A DNA stretch of 64,000 nt, taken from positions 1 to 64,000 of the forward strand of contig CM018604.1 in NCBI GenBank assembly GCA_009192285.1. The letters run 5' to 3'. This document shows positions 1 through 10,914 of the stretch, piece by piece; the first letter of the stretch is position 1; each line of letters begins with the position of its first letter. This stretch comes from Morchella semilibera (taxonomy: Eukaryota > Ascomycota > Pezizomycetes > Pezizales > Morchellaceae). The position numbers and the translations under genes are program-made. The notes beneath the pieces are model-generated. The model saw only the letters and a program-made list of their open reading frames with translations. It was not told the DNA's origin and did not search any database.

Positions 1-250
1 CCCTAACTAACCCTAACTAACCCTAACTAACCCTAACTAACCCTAACTAACCCTAACTAACCCTAACTAACCCTAAACTAACCCTAACTAACCCCTAACT
101 AAACCCTAAACTAAACCCCTAACTAACCCTAACTAACCCTAACTAACCCTAACTAACCCTAACTAACCCTAACCATAACTAACCCTACCTAACCATAACT
201 AACCCTACCTAACCCTAACTAACCCTAACTAACCCTAACTAACCCTAACT
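1..250. repeat. Terminal telomeric array, CCCTAACTAA decamers
   Basis: About 24 tandem copies of the decamer CCCTAACTAA (G-strand TTAGTTAGGG) start at base 1. The first seven units are perfect; later ones vary (CCCTAAACTAA, ACCCCTAACTA, AACCATAACTAACCCTACCT). The C-rich strand reads inward from base 1, so this is the left chromosome end. The unit looks like TTAGGG with an inserted TTAG. Unit purity falls inward, as expected where old telomere sequence is no longer renewed by telomerase. Confidence 0.95.
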
Positions 251-440
251 ATTAGCGGGGGGGTTCACGGGGGGTTACCACGAACTGTTACACGCTTTCC
301 CGGGGCACTCGGGGGCGCTACCGAAAAAGCGCCATGCGGATTACAAGGCCGGGTAACAGCTACTTAACCATAGATAACCCTAGATAACCCTAGATAACCC
401 TAGCTAAACTAGAACTCACGGCAAAGCGCAGAAAGAAGCA
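251..440. repeat. Telomere-proximal sequence with degenerate telomeric units
   Basis: A G-rich stretch (GCGGGGGGGTT, ACGGGGGGTT) follows directly after the array. At about 366-405 there are four further degenerate units of the type TAGATAACCC. They look like worn telomeric repeats separated from the terminal array by about 110 bp of unique sequence. No reading frame of note is present. Confidence 0.6.
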
Positions 441-512
441 CAACTCCAAAGAGAGTCGAACCTCCAACCCCCAAGCTTGAGGGCCAGCTCTATACCACTA
501 CACTAGTGAGCA
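441..512 (-). ncRNA. tRNA-like segment (possible pseudo-tRNA)
   Basis: On the minus strand the sequence holds an A-box-like TAGTGTAGTGG (about 492-503) and a B-box-like GGTTCGACTCT (452-462), spaced as in a tRNA. The anticodon region reads CCCTCAAGCTTGGGG. The T stem pairs poorly and I find no matching acceptor stem, so this is more likely a degenerate tRNA or a tRNA-derived SINE head than a working tRNA. If it were a tRNA, the loop would put CAA (Leu) in the anticodon position. Confidence 0.3.
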
Positions 513-3330
513 TGTTTTACTGCCCCAGTCTTGACCATGTTAAGCGACACCTGGCTTACGGGGCGCCCGCAAAAAAATTAAGCTTTCGTACCCACACCTC
601 GCTAAATCCCTGCCCCTGCGCAGCGCCCGCATCAACGCCACTAAACTCACTAGCGCAGGAGCTAAGATTTGTATACTCTTGGCGCTCACACCAGCAAAAG
701 AAGCCGCCCTTAGCCTACCCGAGCACTCCTTGAACAAACACTCAGAAATAAATCTAGGGGATATACAGAACCAGAAAAGGGGGCCATAGCAATACGGTAT
801 CGTGAAAGCTCCAGAACCAAATCAGAATTTTGGCCCAACTATAGCAATGCTGTAGCAATACCAGAGCGTCATGTATTCTGACAGACAAGGTACTAGATAC
901 ACTCGCGTTTTTAGTACTGTTCTCTCTGCATGTACACGACTGCGTCTCCAAAACCCCACCTCCAGAGCCAAGTGACCGGAAATTAAGTTAATAAAGCTGC
1001 CGCGGGGCCGCAGGGAAGTCAAAAAATCCCAGCAGAGAACTACCCCTTGCTAAGACTCACCCCACTCAGGACTCTCCCCGTTTGAGCAGAAACCCCTAAC
1101 TAGCCTTTGCGACTGTGGCGGGCAACTGCCAAAGCATCGGAGTCAATGACTATGCCACATTCTGCGAGCCTCAAAGGCCCAGAGAATACAGGTGAAACCG
1201 GGGGCAGCTACCACCGCTGACCCGGCAAGAAAAAGTCGAAATGGTTCTTAGCCGGGGGGTGTCTCCAGAATGCCCCATTACAACTAACCAACAGCCCGAG
1301 TTAGCACGCAGTTGCCCCTGAGAAGGGCCAAATACGCTTGGTAAAAGCAGAAATACCTCTCGCCATCCTTGTGGTTGTACGAAAATACCAAGAGTCCCAA
1401 CTGGCGACCACGATGGATAATAGATTTGCGGAAAGGTCAATATCACCCTGTCTGTGTGTCTCCAATCGAAGGAATCCAAGAGGGTGTATAAAAGGCAACC
1501 CAGCTGGTGATTGCTCGTTGTACGAGAGAGAGGTGGGTGCTACTCCGGCTGCCTTCAAAATGGCAAGATCCTCCCAGTCAAGTCTCGCGTCCTGGGACCC
1601 CGTAGCCTCGTTGTGAATCCCATGGCCCAGGCTTAGGTTCTAAAAAGAAGTGGCTCCGCACGGAAACAAAGATCCTGGACCGCAGGTTAGTAAGGGTATA
1701 TCTCCGGAATGAGTGAGAAAGAAACATAATTGTAAGCGGAATACAAGATGACTGTAGATCAAGTAGGGGGTGTTAAGTTACTGGCGATGTGGTGGCGAAA
1801 ATAAGACTAAACCCCACCATACTGTTATACATGATAATTCCCGCAGATACATAAGATGATTCAATTTATATAAACTGAATATTATCCCCCGCTTTATTCA
1901 AAAAAAAAATACATTCTCCTATACCCTCTGGGGAGCGGCGAAAAATACTCTGGGCAGCCAAGAGAAAATAGTGCGCTAGTGTCATCCCCTCCAACCCCAC
2001 CCCCCACCTAATTCTCAAACCCCCCCGCTCATCTCCCATCCATTCAACATGAAAGAAGACTCACAATCTCTGGTAAGGTCATCTATGGTTCGTGGGCCCA
2101 ACAGAACTGACAAGGTAATAGGTTCCGGGTGGCGCACAAGCCATTGCCAGTAATAACTCGGGGATACACACCCCTCCCCCTCCACTCCCGGCCCAGAGGT
2201 TGACCCTCCCACAGAGCCCCTCGGCAACAGGAAAACGTGTCAGTTACCCCCCCAGAACCATGCCTCACTTATCATCTGGGCGGGCCGAGGAATAGCCATA
2301 CATCTAGTCCTTTTGGCAGTTCAGGTATGGGTTCATCTCTGATAATTGCGTCTGCTAAGTAACTCTAACCAACCCAGAACTAACACTCGAGACCGAAACT
2401 CTCCACAGGTTATTTGGAGTAGCAATAATAGAGCGGCACTATCCCGACAGAACAATCCCCACAATCGAGTCGAAAATGGAGAGGAGGCCGAGACACATGG
2501 CCGAGAATGTAACACTTTTGTTGAAGAGCTAGTTTGCCGCCAGATTATTGTAGTATAAATGGAGAGAGCGGCGAGGATGTAACGCTTTGTTAAAGGGCTA
2601 GTTTGCCGCCATATTCTTGTAGTTGGTGTGCCGGATTGCAACTGACAAGTCACTCTACCAGGAATACACGGTGCCCGACAAGCAGACAGACAGCCCCCGG
2701 CCTAGGATTCCCGTGCACGATTGCTCGAGGTTGATCGGTGCCAGCAAGAATCATTGATTACTTTTTGCGTGCATGGCGAAACCCCCCCGGACTTGTAAGG
2801 GTAGAATATCTCTGTCCTTTACATAGAGATTCTCTCTATTCAAACGCTAATTGGTTGAGAGCCTAGATTTTCACTAAACAGAACGCAAAAAAAGAATGAG
2901 AAGCTGGAACCTACGACCCTAGATTTAAAAGCAAAACCGAAATATGGGGAGGGTCTGAATAGTGATGGAGGCCGACTATCCATGGCCACAGAGGATCTCG
3001 TGAGCACAAACCCACGGCTGCAACCAGTGATTCCAACGGTTGAAACTGGTTGTATTTGCAGGTCATACCATACCGGGCTGGACTGAATTATTGCACGGTG
3101 CCACAAGTAGTTGAACATGAGGTAGTAACCACACAAACCACCAAACAACATCAAAATTTCAAAGTCGCACTCTCGAGCTGACATTTTAGTCGTAGGTACT
3201 ATCACAGCTGGAGAATCTATATTTGAGGTTCTCTTGCTCCATCTCCTTGTGCTTGTGGAGAAATACGTCTTTGAAGTTGCGTTTCCATACGTTGCAAGGT
3301 GAATGTTCGCTTACTTGTGGAAACCCACCA
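513..3330. other. Gene-poor subtelomeric DNA
   Basis: Nothing recognisable as a gene was found; open frames are short and of random composition. The one structured item is a direct repeat: a ~48-bp segment around 2508-2556 (containing GAGCTAGTTTGCCGCC) recurs at about 2577-2625 with a few changes. Confidence 0.5.
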
Positions 3331-3379
3331 TACATGTCCAACTGAACTGAGCTGAACTAAACTGAATATTGGTTCTCTA

Positions 3380-3646
3380 AACCGGTTCAAGAGCCAGAAC
3401 CATTCTTTTGTTTGTACAGGTTCATAAACTTGTTTTCAGAGTCCTTCCCTTGATCTATTAGGTGCAATCCCGCCCAAAACCGGTGCAGGGAATACGTCCT
3501 CTATGTGACGGGTCCCTGCATGATGGAACCGGTTAATAAACCGGTTTGAAGTGGTTTTTGACTGTGATGAACCGTTCAAACCAAATTAGCTCAAAGGCAA
3601 AAGCTCAACCAAAGTATTAGCTGAACCGGTTTACCGAAACCGGTTT
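3380..3646. repeat. Cluster of AACCGGTT palindromes, possible hAT subterminal repeats
   Basis: The palindrome AACCGGTT occurs at 3380, 3527, 3539, 3624 and 3638, and a related AAACCGGT lies near 4584. The flanking words also recur: GAGCTGAACT and AGAACCATTC appear both near 3350-3410 and near 4540-4600. Clustered short motifs near element ends are how many hAT transposases recognise their DNA. The truncated hAT gene begins 1 kb away, so this may be the remaining end of that element. The link is inference. Confidence 0.4.
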
Positions 3647-3838
3647 GTTTGGTAGAACGGGTTGACCATTGGAACCCCTGGCTGCAATATGGACTGACTC
3701 ATCCTCTACTACAAAAGGGCTGAAACTAACCAAGAAACCAACCGAGTGCTCGGTTCTCATCGTTCGTCACGACGGCCCCGGCAGATACGCGAGAAACTAA
3801 CAAGTCGTCATGGCAAGTGCAGGATGAGAAAGCGGCGG

Positions 3839-4153
3839 TCATAGTGCTGAGAAGCCAATCAGAGCAATCCACCCGGGAACACGGAACGACGACAAATTCT
3901 GAGAAAGAGTCGTGTATAAAGGGGAAAAATATTCTCGATTCAACCAGATATATATTGGTTTCGAATAGCCCTGGTTAGTAGCAGCCAATGTCTTATCCAC
4001 TATTGTTTCTTTCGTTCGCATATCATAACTAACCCTCCACGTAGGTGGCCAATTACCAGTCATTCCAGCTTCAATGCGTTGCAAAAACATATATTCTACT
4101 CGTTCTTCAGTAGTCTCTATTTCGTGGGCACGGAGAACGATCCGAGATGTCAT
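3839..4153 (-). CDS. Small hypothetical ORF next to the hAT gene
   Basis: A 104-residue frame opens with ATG at 4153 and reads MTSRIVLRAHEIETTEER at its start. Composition is protein-like, with a mixed charged N-terminal half and an aromatic C-terminal half. I recognise no domain. It lies between the AACCGGTT cluster and the hAT transposase remnant, so it may be a non-coding part of the element or a remnant exon. There is no independent support for expression. Confidence 0.2.
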   Translation of the reverse strand: MTSRIVLRAHEIETTEERVEYMFLQRIEAGMTGNWPPTWRVSYDMRTKETIVDKTLAATNQGYSKPIYIWLNREYFSPLYTTLSQNLSSFRVPGWIALIGFSAL

Positions 4154-4669
4154 TTACAAGCTCTAACCCAGGGGCCGAATGGTTAGTCTTCTTGGGCCAC
4201 ACGGTTACTGGTATTAGCTATCTCAACACCACGGTCTTTGTCCAAACCATTAGCTGAGAGTAGAAATATGAGAGCGAACCAGAGTTCTCAATGCTAATGC
4301 GGTGTTGAAATACATATCGATAAAACTCGTTGGTAGTATAGTGACCTCTACCACGGCAGGAAATGCATCATTTGGTGCATTTCATTATGGGGGGGAAGGT
4401 CACCAGGAAAGTCACCAAATAGCCATAATCTCGCTTGATAAAAGCTATATCATTATATCAATTGATGGCCCAAGGTTTTCGGTGGTAGAAACTGGTTCTC
4501 GTGTGAGTACATACCATACCAACCAGTCATAGGATAGACGTGAGCTGAACTGACTATACCAACTGTTTACAGAGGTAGTTTAAACCGGTAAGAACCATTC
4601 AAATTGGCTTTACTGTGTAACTATATTGACGAGATAATACAAGTTAGATCATTGATAACAATACAAACA
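4154..4669. other. Probable 3' flank of the hAT element
   Basis: No convincing gene. A 76-residue frame at 4302-4532 has no recognisable feature. CAGAGGTAG at 4571 has the CAGNG look of a hAT terminus, but I could not find its inverted partner beyond the 5' side of the transposase, so no terminal repeat pair is claimed. Confidence 0.35.
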
Positions 4670-6013
4670 TCAGTCCCTAGTACGATCCCAAGATTTCAAA
4701 CACTCTAGTGCCTCTATAGTCTCAACACCTAGCCGTCCACGAAGGGTGCTAATTGTATGTTTGGCTGCTGAAAACAAACGCTCGGGCTCTGCAGACATAG
4801 CGGGTATAGAATGAATATCAATCGCCATTTTACTTAGGGTTGGGTAATGCTGTCGAACATTAACCTCCATCCACCACTCCCGGGAGTCAGCAGCACCCAT
4901 TTCTGGTGGTGTTCCACAGTACTGCTCCAATTCGTCCATTTGACTCCTGGAAACCTCAACGCTGGAATGCATCCAAGAATCCAGATCGTCTCTGACTCTA
5001 TCTAAGTCCGGATTGATAATGCTTGTTGCCGGTCCAGTGGGCTTATAGGTGGTAATCCAGTAGTTATTGAGAATGGTACGAGCCTGAAGAACTTCAGAAG
5101 GTGACCACCGGTCTTCACAATATCTCCATTTCATTGTTGGATTTAGAACAACTGCAGCAATATATGGAACAGATGCCCTAGCGAAGGAACAATATTTCCA
5201 CATCTTTGCTCGTCCGGCTTGCAGCATGAGATTGAAAATCGTATCACCAGAGAATTCAATAATAGCTTTATCATAATACGCAATCAGAAAGTCCATAGCA
5301 GGTAGTACTTTACCCAATGTTGAGGCACGGCCTTCTGTCGCAAGGGTCACTTTTTCAAAGGGTTGTAAAAAAGCCCGTATTCGATCTAAGACTTCCCAAT
5401 CCTGTTTGGAGAGACGATCATCATCCAGATTATAATCATATGCGTATAAATCGATGGCTTTGTGCACAGCAGGTCGGAGAATGGTAGTTAAGAGCTCGCA
5501 CCGTGGGTTCCAGCGTGTATCATTATCACGGTGAGGGAGTAAACCGCCGCTTCGATTTTTGAAATCAGCAATGCGCTGGGGGCTGTGGCGAATATGAATA
5601 ATAATATTATGTGCTCGTCCAAGTGGCCCAATCCGTCTCCAACATTCTGATGTAGTTGCTCGATATAGACTTTCATTATCTCCTGTCAAGTCTACCTTTC
5701 CGGTGAAGAGGAAATCTTTAACACTAAGGTTTATAATATGACCTATACATCGAAGTCTCCTCTGAACATTGTCCCACTCCAATCCTCTTCCAATCAAATG
5801 TTTTCCCAAATGATATAACAATGTATCATTAGCTGATGCATTATCCATCATAGCATATCCCATCTTTGAAGTGATACCATAAAACTCCAATACATTAATC
5901 ACAATTTGCGACATGTTTTCTCCCGAGTGTGATCCTTCGATACTTCTAATAGCCAGTACTGATTGGTGGAGTGATCCATCTTCCTCTGTGTAATGACCAA
6001 TGATACCAATCAC
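4670..6013 (-). pseudogene. hAT-superfamily transposase, N-terminally truncated
   Basis: The frame gives about 450 residues of a hAT DNA-transposon transposase, a nuclear enzyme that cuts and pastes its own element. The sequence SPNHLSVIGIIGHY lies at the upstream edge, followed by the RNase H-like core with DNASANDT and RRLRCIGHIINLSVKDFL. The C-terminus has the hAT dimerisation block, with SAEPERLFSAAKHTISTLRG and a final LKSW. Family members usually have 600-800 residues with a BED zinc finger at the N-terminus. That part is missing: upstream of 6013 the frame closes after about 10 more codons and I see no zinc-finger exon out to 7 kb. The core has no internal stop, so decay is recent or the element is simply 5'-truncated. 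No paired terminal repeats or target-site duplication were found. Confidence 0.85.
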
Positions 6014-7715
6014 AGAGAGGTGGTTTGGTGATGTGATTTAGTGGTTGGTCTACACAAAATAGTATTTCTTTTCTGGATCATATCATATTCATTTACTGAT
6101 CATTTTACAGATCCCTTTACCCATTGGAAAGTCCTTTACCGCGGACCGTATAAAAATATCAGTTTGAAGCTGAATTCAGTCCGATATCAAGCTTCTACGA
6201 CCTTATGCCCAATATTTCAGACCAGGTCCCAATTAGCCTATGGTTTCGTTAAAACTGATATTTAGTGAAGATTATGGTGCATGATAATGCCGATATAAAA
6301 TTGATTTTATTCACTGAAAGACCTGGATACACGGGTAGGCTAGTATTCACACTTGTTCTGCATAGGGAAATTTCACAGATTAAATTCTTATTTATCTCAC
6401 GATTTGATGCTATATACATATATCGAACGGTCATTACTGCAGCGGCTTGCCTGCTTACCTGCTTGCCCGTTTCATTGCATATTCTATATGGTACGCTACA
6501 TTACATTACGGTACAGTGCTCGGCGCTCGTTTGGATTCGCTGGATTCACTGAATTGGGTGCTGGATTCGCTGGATTCGCTGGATTGGATGCCTGATTCAC
6601 CGATCAGCTCGTATCCTAATGATGATTGATTGGGGGAGGGCATAGACGAAGCCGTAGAGATGAAGCCGTAGAGATGAAGCTGTGGAGATGGAGCCGTAGA
6701 GATTCGCTGCTTGATTCGCTGCCTGCTTCACCGATTAGCCCATGCCAGTGTCTGGACGATGATAGGATGCTCACTTGCAGTGGAGGTGAAGGCACAGAGA
6801 TGAAGGCGCAGGGACGGAGGTGCAGAGGTGAAGGTGCAGGGAAGGTGTAGAAGGAAGGAAGGACGTGATATATCTCCAAGTCCCCAACCCTAATCCTCAT
6901 TCCCGCTGAGATAGTTGATAATCTGGTTCTATTCGCGCATGCTATTCTCCAGAGAAAGCCTAATCGAGCCTTATTCCGCCCTAATTAGGCACCGGATATC
7001 AAGAAATATGGCATATCCTATAGATAAAGCATAATCAAGCTCGTATCAACTCTAGGTCTACAAAACAGGCTGATATTTTTATACGGTCGGGCGGTACAGT
7101 CGTCAGATGAGACTAGGATGCATATACCAATGCATATGCCGATGCATTCGCTGGTTGATATTAGTACAAAGGATGCAATTCATGGTGCATTTTGAAACCC
7201 ATTTTGGATGCATTACCTGGCGTAGTAGAGGAGTACGATTTGATCTTTAGGTAATAATAGGTAGGATATTGGTTTTATCTGTATTGATAATAACATATAT
7301 GGCGCCCAGAGTCAAAGACCCACACCTCGTTTCAAATCCCTAAGGCTTTTCACCGCAACCCAAAGAATTAAAAAAACCATAATCTCATAAAGATAATATA
7401 GGCCTAGGCGAATGTAGTTTTGTTTCTTTAAAATTATGTGTTACTGTTGAGGAGTAGGCTGGTTTATGGGTTTATCGCCGCCAAGATTATTTCACTCGAG
7501 GTGTAGGGACTAGACGCTGGGCGCCATATCATAGTAGGGACTTGGTGCCCAAATAAATCTCCATTTACCTTTACTAACCTCGATTTATACAGTCCACGGA
7601 TCTGGAATAGGAGAAAGAGGTGAGGAGAGCCTTGATTTTGCCCCGGAACACTTCCGGGAACATTGTATAAAGTATAAATAACTAAATAATTTCCAGGAAC
7701 ATAAGACATCACTCG
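6014..7715. other. Intergenic DNA with short imperfect tandem repeats
   Basis: 6527-6600 holds repeats of GGATTCGCT (CTGGATTCGCTGGATTC type), and 6645-6715 and 6780-6850 hold GCCGTAGAGATGAA and GGTGCAGAGGTGAAGG type repeats. The remainder shows no recognisable gene; short frames across the repeats are artefacts of low complexity. Confidence 0.5.
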
Positions 7716-8170
7716 TTTACAGTATGATATATCATAGTTGGTATGATGAGGAGTCTACAAAATATCATGCAGTTCAATAACCACCGGAGTATATAGCAGT
7801 GGGTATGATATGGCATGAAAATTTTACTAATACGTACCATTGAAAACTCTGGTTTACAGTATGGTATATTAGAGGCTTTCAGTTGACCCGAATTTCATTT
7901 TCAAAGGGAAACCCATGCAGATAAGACTGCGCCCGCTTCTGCAGCTGGTATACAACTTTCTGATCAATAACTAATGCTAAAACCGTCCTCGAGTATTTTC
8001 CAGTCTACTGCTACATTGGTCAATAGTCCGGTGCGCTAGACCCTTGGCCGCGTGAGTTTCCTTTTTACTTTGACAGTAGAAAACAGGGTCAACTGAAAGC
8101 CTCTATTATAGTTGGTATAATAAAGAGTCTGCGAAATATCATGCAGTTCAATAACCACCGCAATATATAA
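7716..8170. repeat. Tandem duplication, second copy split by a MITE
   Basis: A segment starting GTTTACAGTATG at 7716 and running through ATCATGCAGTTCAATAACC (to about 7790) is repeated from 7853. The second copy is interrupted after GTATATT and resumes at 8105 with ATTATAGTTGG, then continues through ATCATGCAGTTCAATAACC to about 8165. The intact first copy serves as an empty site for the insertion. Confidence 0.8.
7871..8104. mobile_element. 234-bp MITE with 19-bp inverted ends and ATT target duplication
   Basis: The ends are perfect inverted repeats of 19 bp: AGAGGCTTTCAGTTGACCC at 7871-7889 and its complement at 8086-8104, with weaker pairing beyond. It is flanked by ATT on both sides (7868-7870 and 8105-8107). 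Removing the element plus one ATT restores the neighbouring uninterrupted copy in length with only two mismatches over 27 bp, which defines both the borders and the 3-bp target duplication. A 3-bp AT-rich duplication fits PIF/Harbinger-type elements. It has no coding capacity. Confidence 0.8.
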
Positions 8171-9115
8171 CACCAAAATTTCAGTGTTCACAACGAGGCA
8201 GTCCGTCGGTCCTAGGGGTAAATATCGGATCAACTACGGGCTGTAGTCAGTCTGGAGCAGGTATACAGGACCTACTACCGGCTATCGGGCTAGGACTACC
8301 GACTATAGTCTGGATTATAGGGTTGTAGCGCGGCATAGGCTGTGGCGCTGCCATGCAGATATCTACAGTTCTGTATTAACATCTATAGTCCTGCATTGAT
8401 ATCTGCGGTCCTAGCACTGGCCTATACAAGGGTCAGCAGTCTTCCCACATGTATTTTGTACAGGAGCACAACATATAAATTTAGTCGCCACAACCGAGTG
8501 ATCACCCACGACTCCATAGATATCTATAGTCTGACCATATCCAAAAACATTCTCTTAATTCTCACTGCCGCATAGAAACAATGGGACACAAGAAATATAG
8601 TAAAGATCTCAACGAAACTGATTCAGGCCTCAAAAGTCTAAGATAAATCGAGGTCGCTGACAACTGACAGTCCTGACGACATTATAACTGGGCGCCATCT
8701 TTCACTAGCTCCCAGGCGCCCAACAACACAAAGCAAGTCGTATGGATAGGGGTTTATAGCGTCAGGGATCAAGCCCAATTGCACATTATGGCTTCATCTA
8801 CTTCCCCCCCCACAACTTTCTCTTCTCAAGGTATTATAATTACGAGCACGGGATCAGGCAGGTAAAGCAGGCGAGCGGCTCAGTAACGACTTGTAGATAA
8901 ATATACATGTTTAATCAGGAAATAAATAAACAATTGGTTTGTGACATTCGCCTATGCGGAAGTGGCGTGATTACTGGCCTACCCCCGGACTTGGACCTTT
9001 GAGCGAGTAAAATCATTACGATATAGGAATTCTCGCATGGATTGCCAGACTGAGCCGAAAGTTAGTTTCAAGAAGGCATGATGAAAAATATTAAATAAAA
9101 AGCCAAATCTGCCGT
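8171..9115. other. Unrecognised intergenic DNA
   Basis: I see no gene, RNA or mobile element here. 8230-8410 is rich in short recurring words such as CTATAGTC and CTGTAGTC but has no clear period. Confidence 0.5.
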
Positions 9116-9429
9116 ATATCGTGCGGTGCAGCTTAAAGGTGACAAAAATTGCACCGCGAATAACTTTTCAACAGATATCAAAAAATTGTGAAATTAAGCT
9201 GTAGATATAGATATGGTAAATATTTTGATTTCACGGATTTTTGATATCTTGTCTTGTTATGAGAGATTGAATTTGCCAGTATAGTACCTATTTATACCCC
9301 TACATCGCGAGCGTCCAGCTTTCGGCCGTAAAGTGGCCGGAATCTAAGGCCCTCACAAGCAGCTGGAGTGGCTAAGATTGTTCCAGCTGAGATACCGGCA
9401 TGTCACCTTTAAGACGCGTCGCACCATAT
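9116..9429. mobile_element. ~310-bp MITE with 29-bp imperfect inverted ends
   Basis: 9116-9144 and 9401-9429 are inverted repeats matching at 24 of 29 positions; the inner 13 bp, CTTAAAGGTGACA on the left, match perfectly. The outer part reads TCGTGCGGTGCAG on the left. TA dinucleotides lie at both borders, as expected for Tc1/mariner-type insertion, but the outermost bases are degenerate so the exact edge is uncertain. A second internal inverted pair (GCGGTGCA and TGCACCGC) sits just inside the left end. No coding capacity. Confidence 0.65.
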
Positions 9430-9580
9430 CAAAGTGATAGTAACATGTGGACTGGCGGTAGTAAGTAATTATATAAATGTATTAGAGTTGGCGCTAGCAT
9501 GGTTTGAGGTTGAAAAAGATGTCTTAGTGGAGTTTAATCCATCTCCTCGTGATTGTCGACTTCATCTAACAAACCATAGC

Positions 9581-9908
9581 TAGTGTTGGGCACAAGCCGA
9601 GCTAGTTCGAGATTTAGGCCCGGACACCTCGAGCTCTCCTCCCCATGAGCCCAAGCCAGCTCGAGCGATCTAACCTATTAGTAATAGGTGGGTTGATGTT
9701 GGCAAGATTGTAAATATAGCAAGGATAGACCCTCTGAGAATCACCTGAAAATGAAAGATATGACTATCTTCAGCTACATCTTTGAGAGCTCGAGCCTAAG
9801 CTCGAGCTATATCCCGGAGCCCGAACATATCGAGCCCCCCTCCCCGCAATCCGGACCAGCTCGAGCTTTATTCCAGGCTCGTCTCGAACAGGCTCGTGCC
9901 CAACACTA
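9581..9908. mobile_element. 328-bp hAT-type MITE with 8-bp target duplication
   Basis: The element starts TAGTGTTGGGCACAAGCC and ends with the inverted counterpart GGCTCGTGCCCAACACTA. It is flanked by a perfect 8-bp direct repeat, ACCATAGC, at 9573-9580 and 9909-9916. An 8-bp duplication is the hallmark of hAT transposition. The interior is rich in GCTCGAGC words. It has no transposase of its own. A related copy lies at 61,662-62,379. Confidence 0.85.
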
Positions 9909-9959
9909 ACCATAGCTCATAGATTCGCACATTTACAAAAGAACTTAGCTTGAAGGGGT

Positions 9960-10210
9960 AGAATTGGATAGATACTGCGAGATCTGAACTCCAATAGGGT
10001 GGTGTTCAAAATAAATTACAAGAGCCGAGCTTTACAGGGCGAGTGATATGTCATGAAGGAATAGATTTACGGACTTACGAAAGAATGCGGAACTAAGAAG
10101 ATTAGAATTGGAGAGTCCAAACCCCAGTAAGGCGGTATTCGAAATAAATTATGAGGGCCGAGCTTTTGCAAAGGCGAGTGACAGGCCGTGACTTAGTACA
10201 TTGAATCAAA
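9960..10210. repeat. ~130-bp direct duplication
   Basis: A segment around 9988-10060 (TCCAATAGGGTGGTGTTC... GAGCCGAGCTTTACAGGGCGAGTGA) recurs at about 10119-10190 with scattered changes. No coding sequence is evident. The units are adjacent, giving a period near 131 bp. Confidence 0.55.
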
Positions 10211-10914
10211 ACCACGGGGTAGTGGGGTAACTGGGCTCAGAGAATGATAATAGAAGCTATTAGATACCACTGGAATGTTTGCTATTGTGGTAGGCCCGCA
10301 TTTACAAGGACGGTTTTTGGCGGGTGCGAGTAATAAGCAACTAGCCAAACTAAATGCAGGTCACGGATTAATTAGTTAAGCTCAGAGAGAAATTACGGGG
10401 GCCATTAAATAGCGCAGGGGAGAGTTAAATGCTGGCGCCTTTATAATTGCGAGATACTGACTCCAAGGTTTCCTAATTGTGAATATAATTTTGGACACAG
10501 CTCATCTAAGCCCGAATGACGACAGGAATAAGACTACTAGAGGTATTGGGAGGGACCGCTTAGGCCAGAAATCTGGTCTCCTGCATACGCGATCAGGAAA
10601 ATATGAATGCATTTATTATGGGAGTAACAACACATTATTTATACAGCGAAGGTGTTTTATACTACGGATCTCAGAATTTTCTTTTACCGTCGGTCTTCAT
10701 ATCCAAACAAGGCCATCTTAATAATGCCCCGGAGCTTAGAAAAGCTAGAATTTGATAATTGGCACATAGTTAGGGCCTGATAGGACTTAATTAACGGCCT
10801 TGAGGAGAGAGGTATATATGTAGAAATAAGTAGTCGTTAGAAAGTTTCGTAAGCTTTTGAGGATTAGAGCTAGGACATAAAGATATCAAACACAGTGACG
10901 GAGTACGTGATTGA
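10211..10914. other. Unrecognised intergenic DNA
   Basis: No gene, RNA or repeat family is visible. An 80-residue frame at 10,479-10,721 has no recognisable feature and does not begin with ATG. Confidence 0.45.

Noticed and set aside
4571-4600. CAGAGGTAG as a hAT terminal repeat
   Set aside because: No inverted partner or 8-bp duplication could be found on the other side of the transposase.
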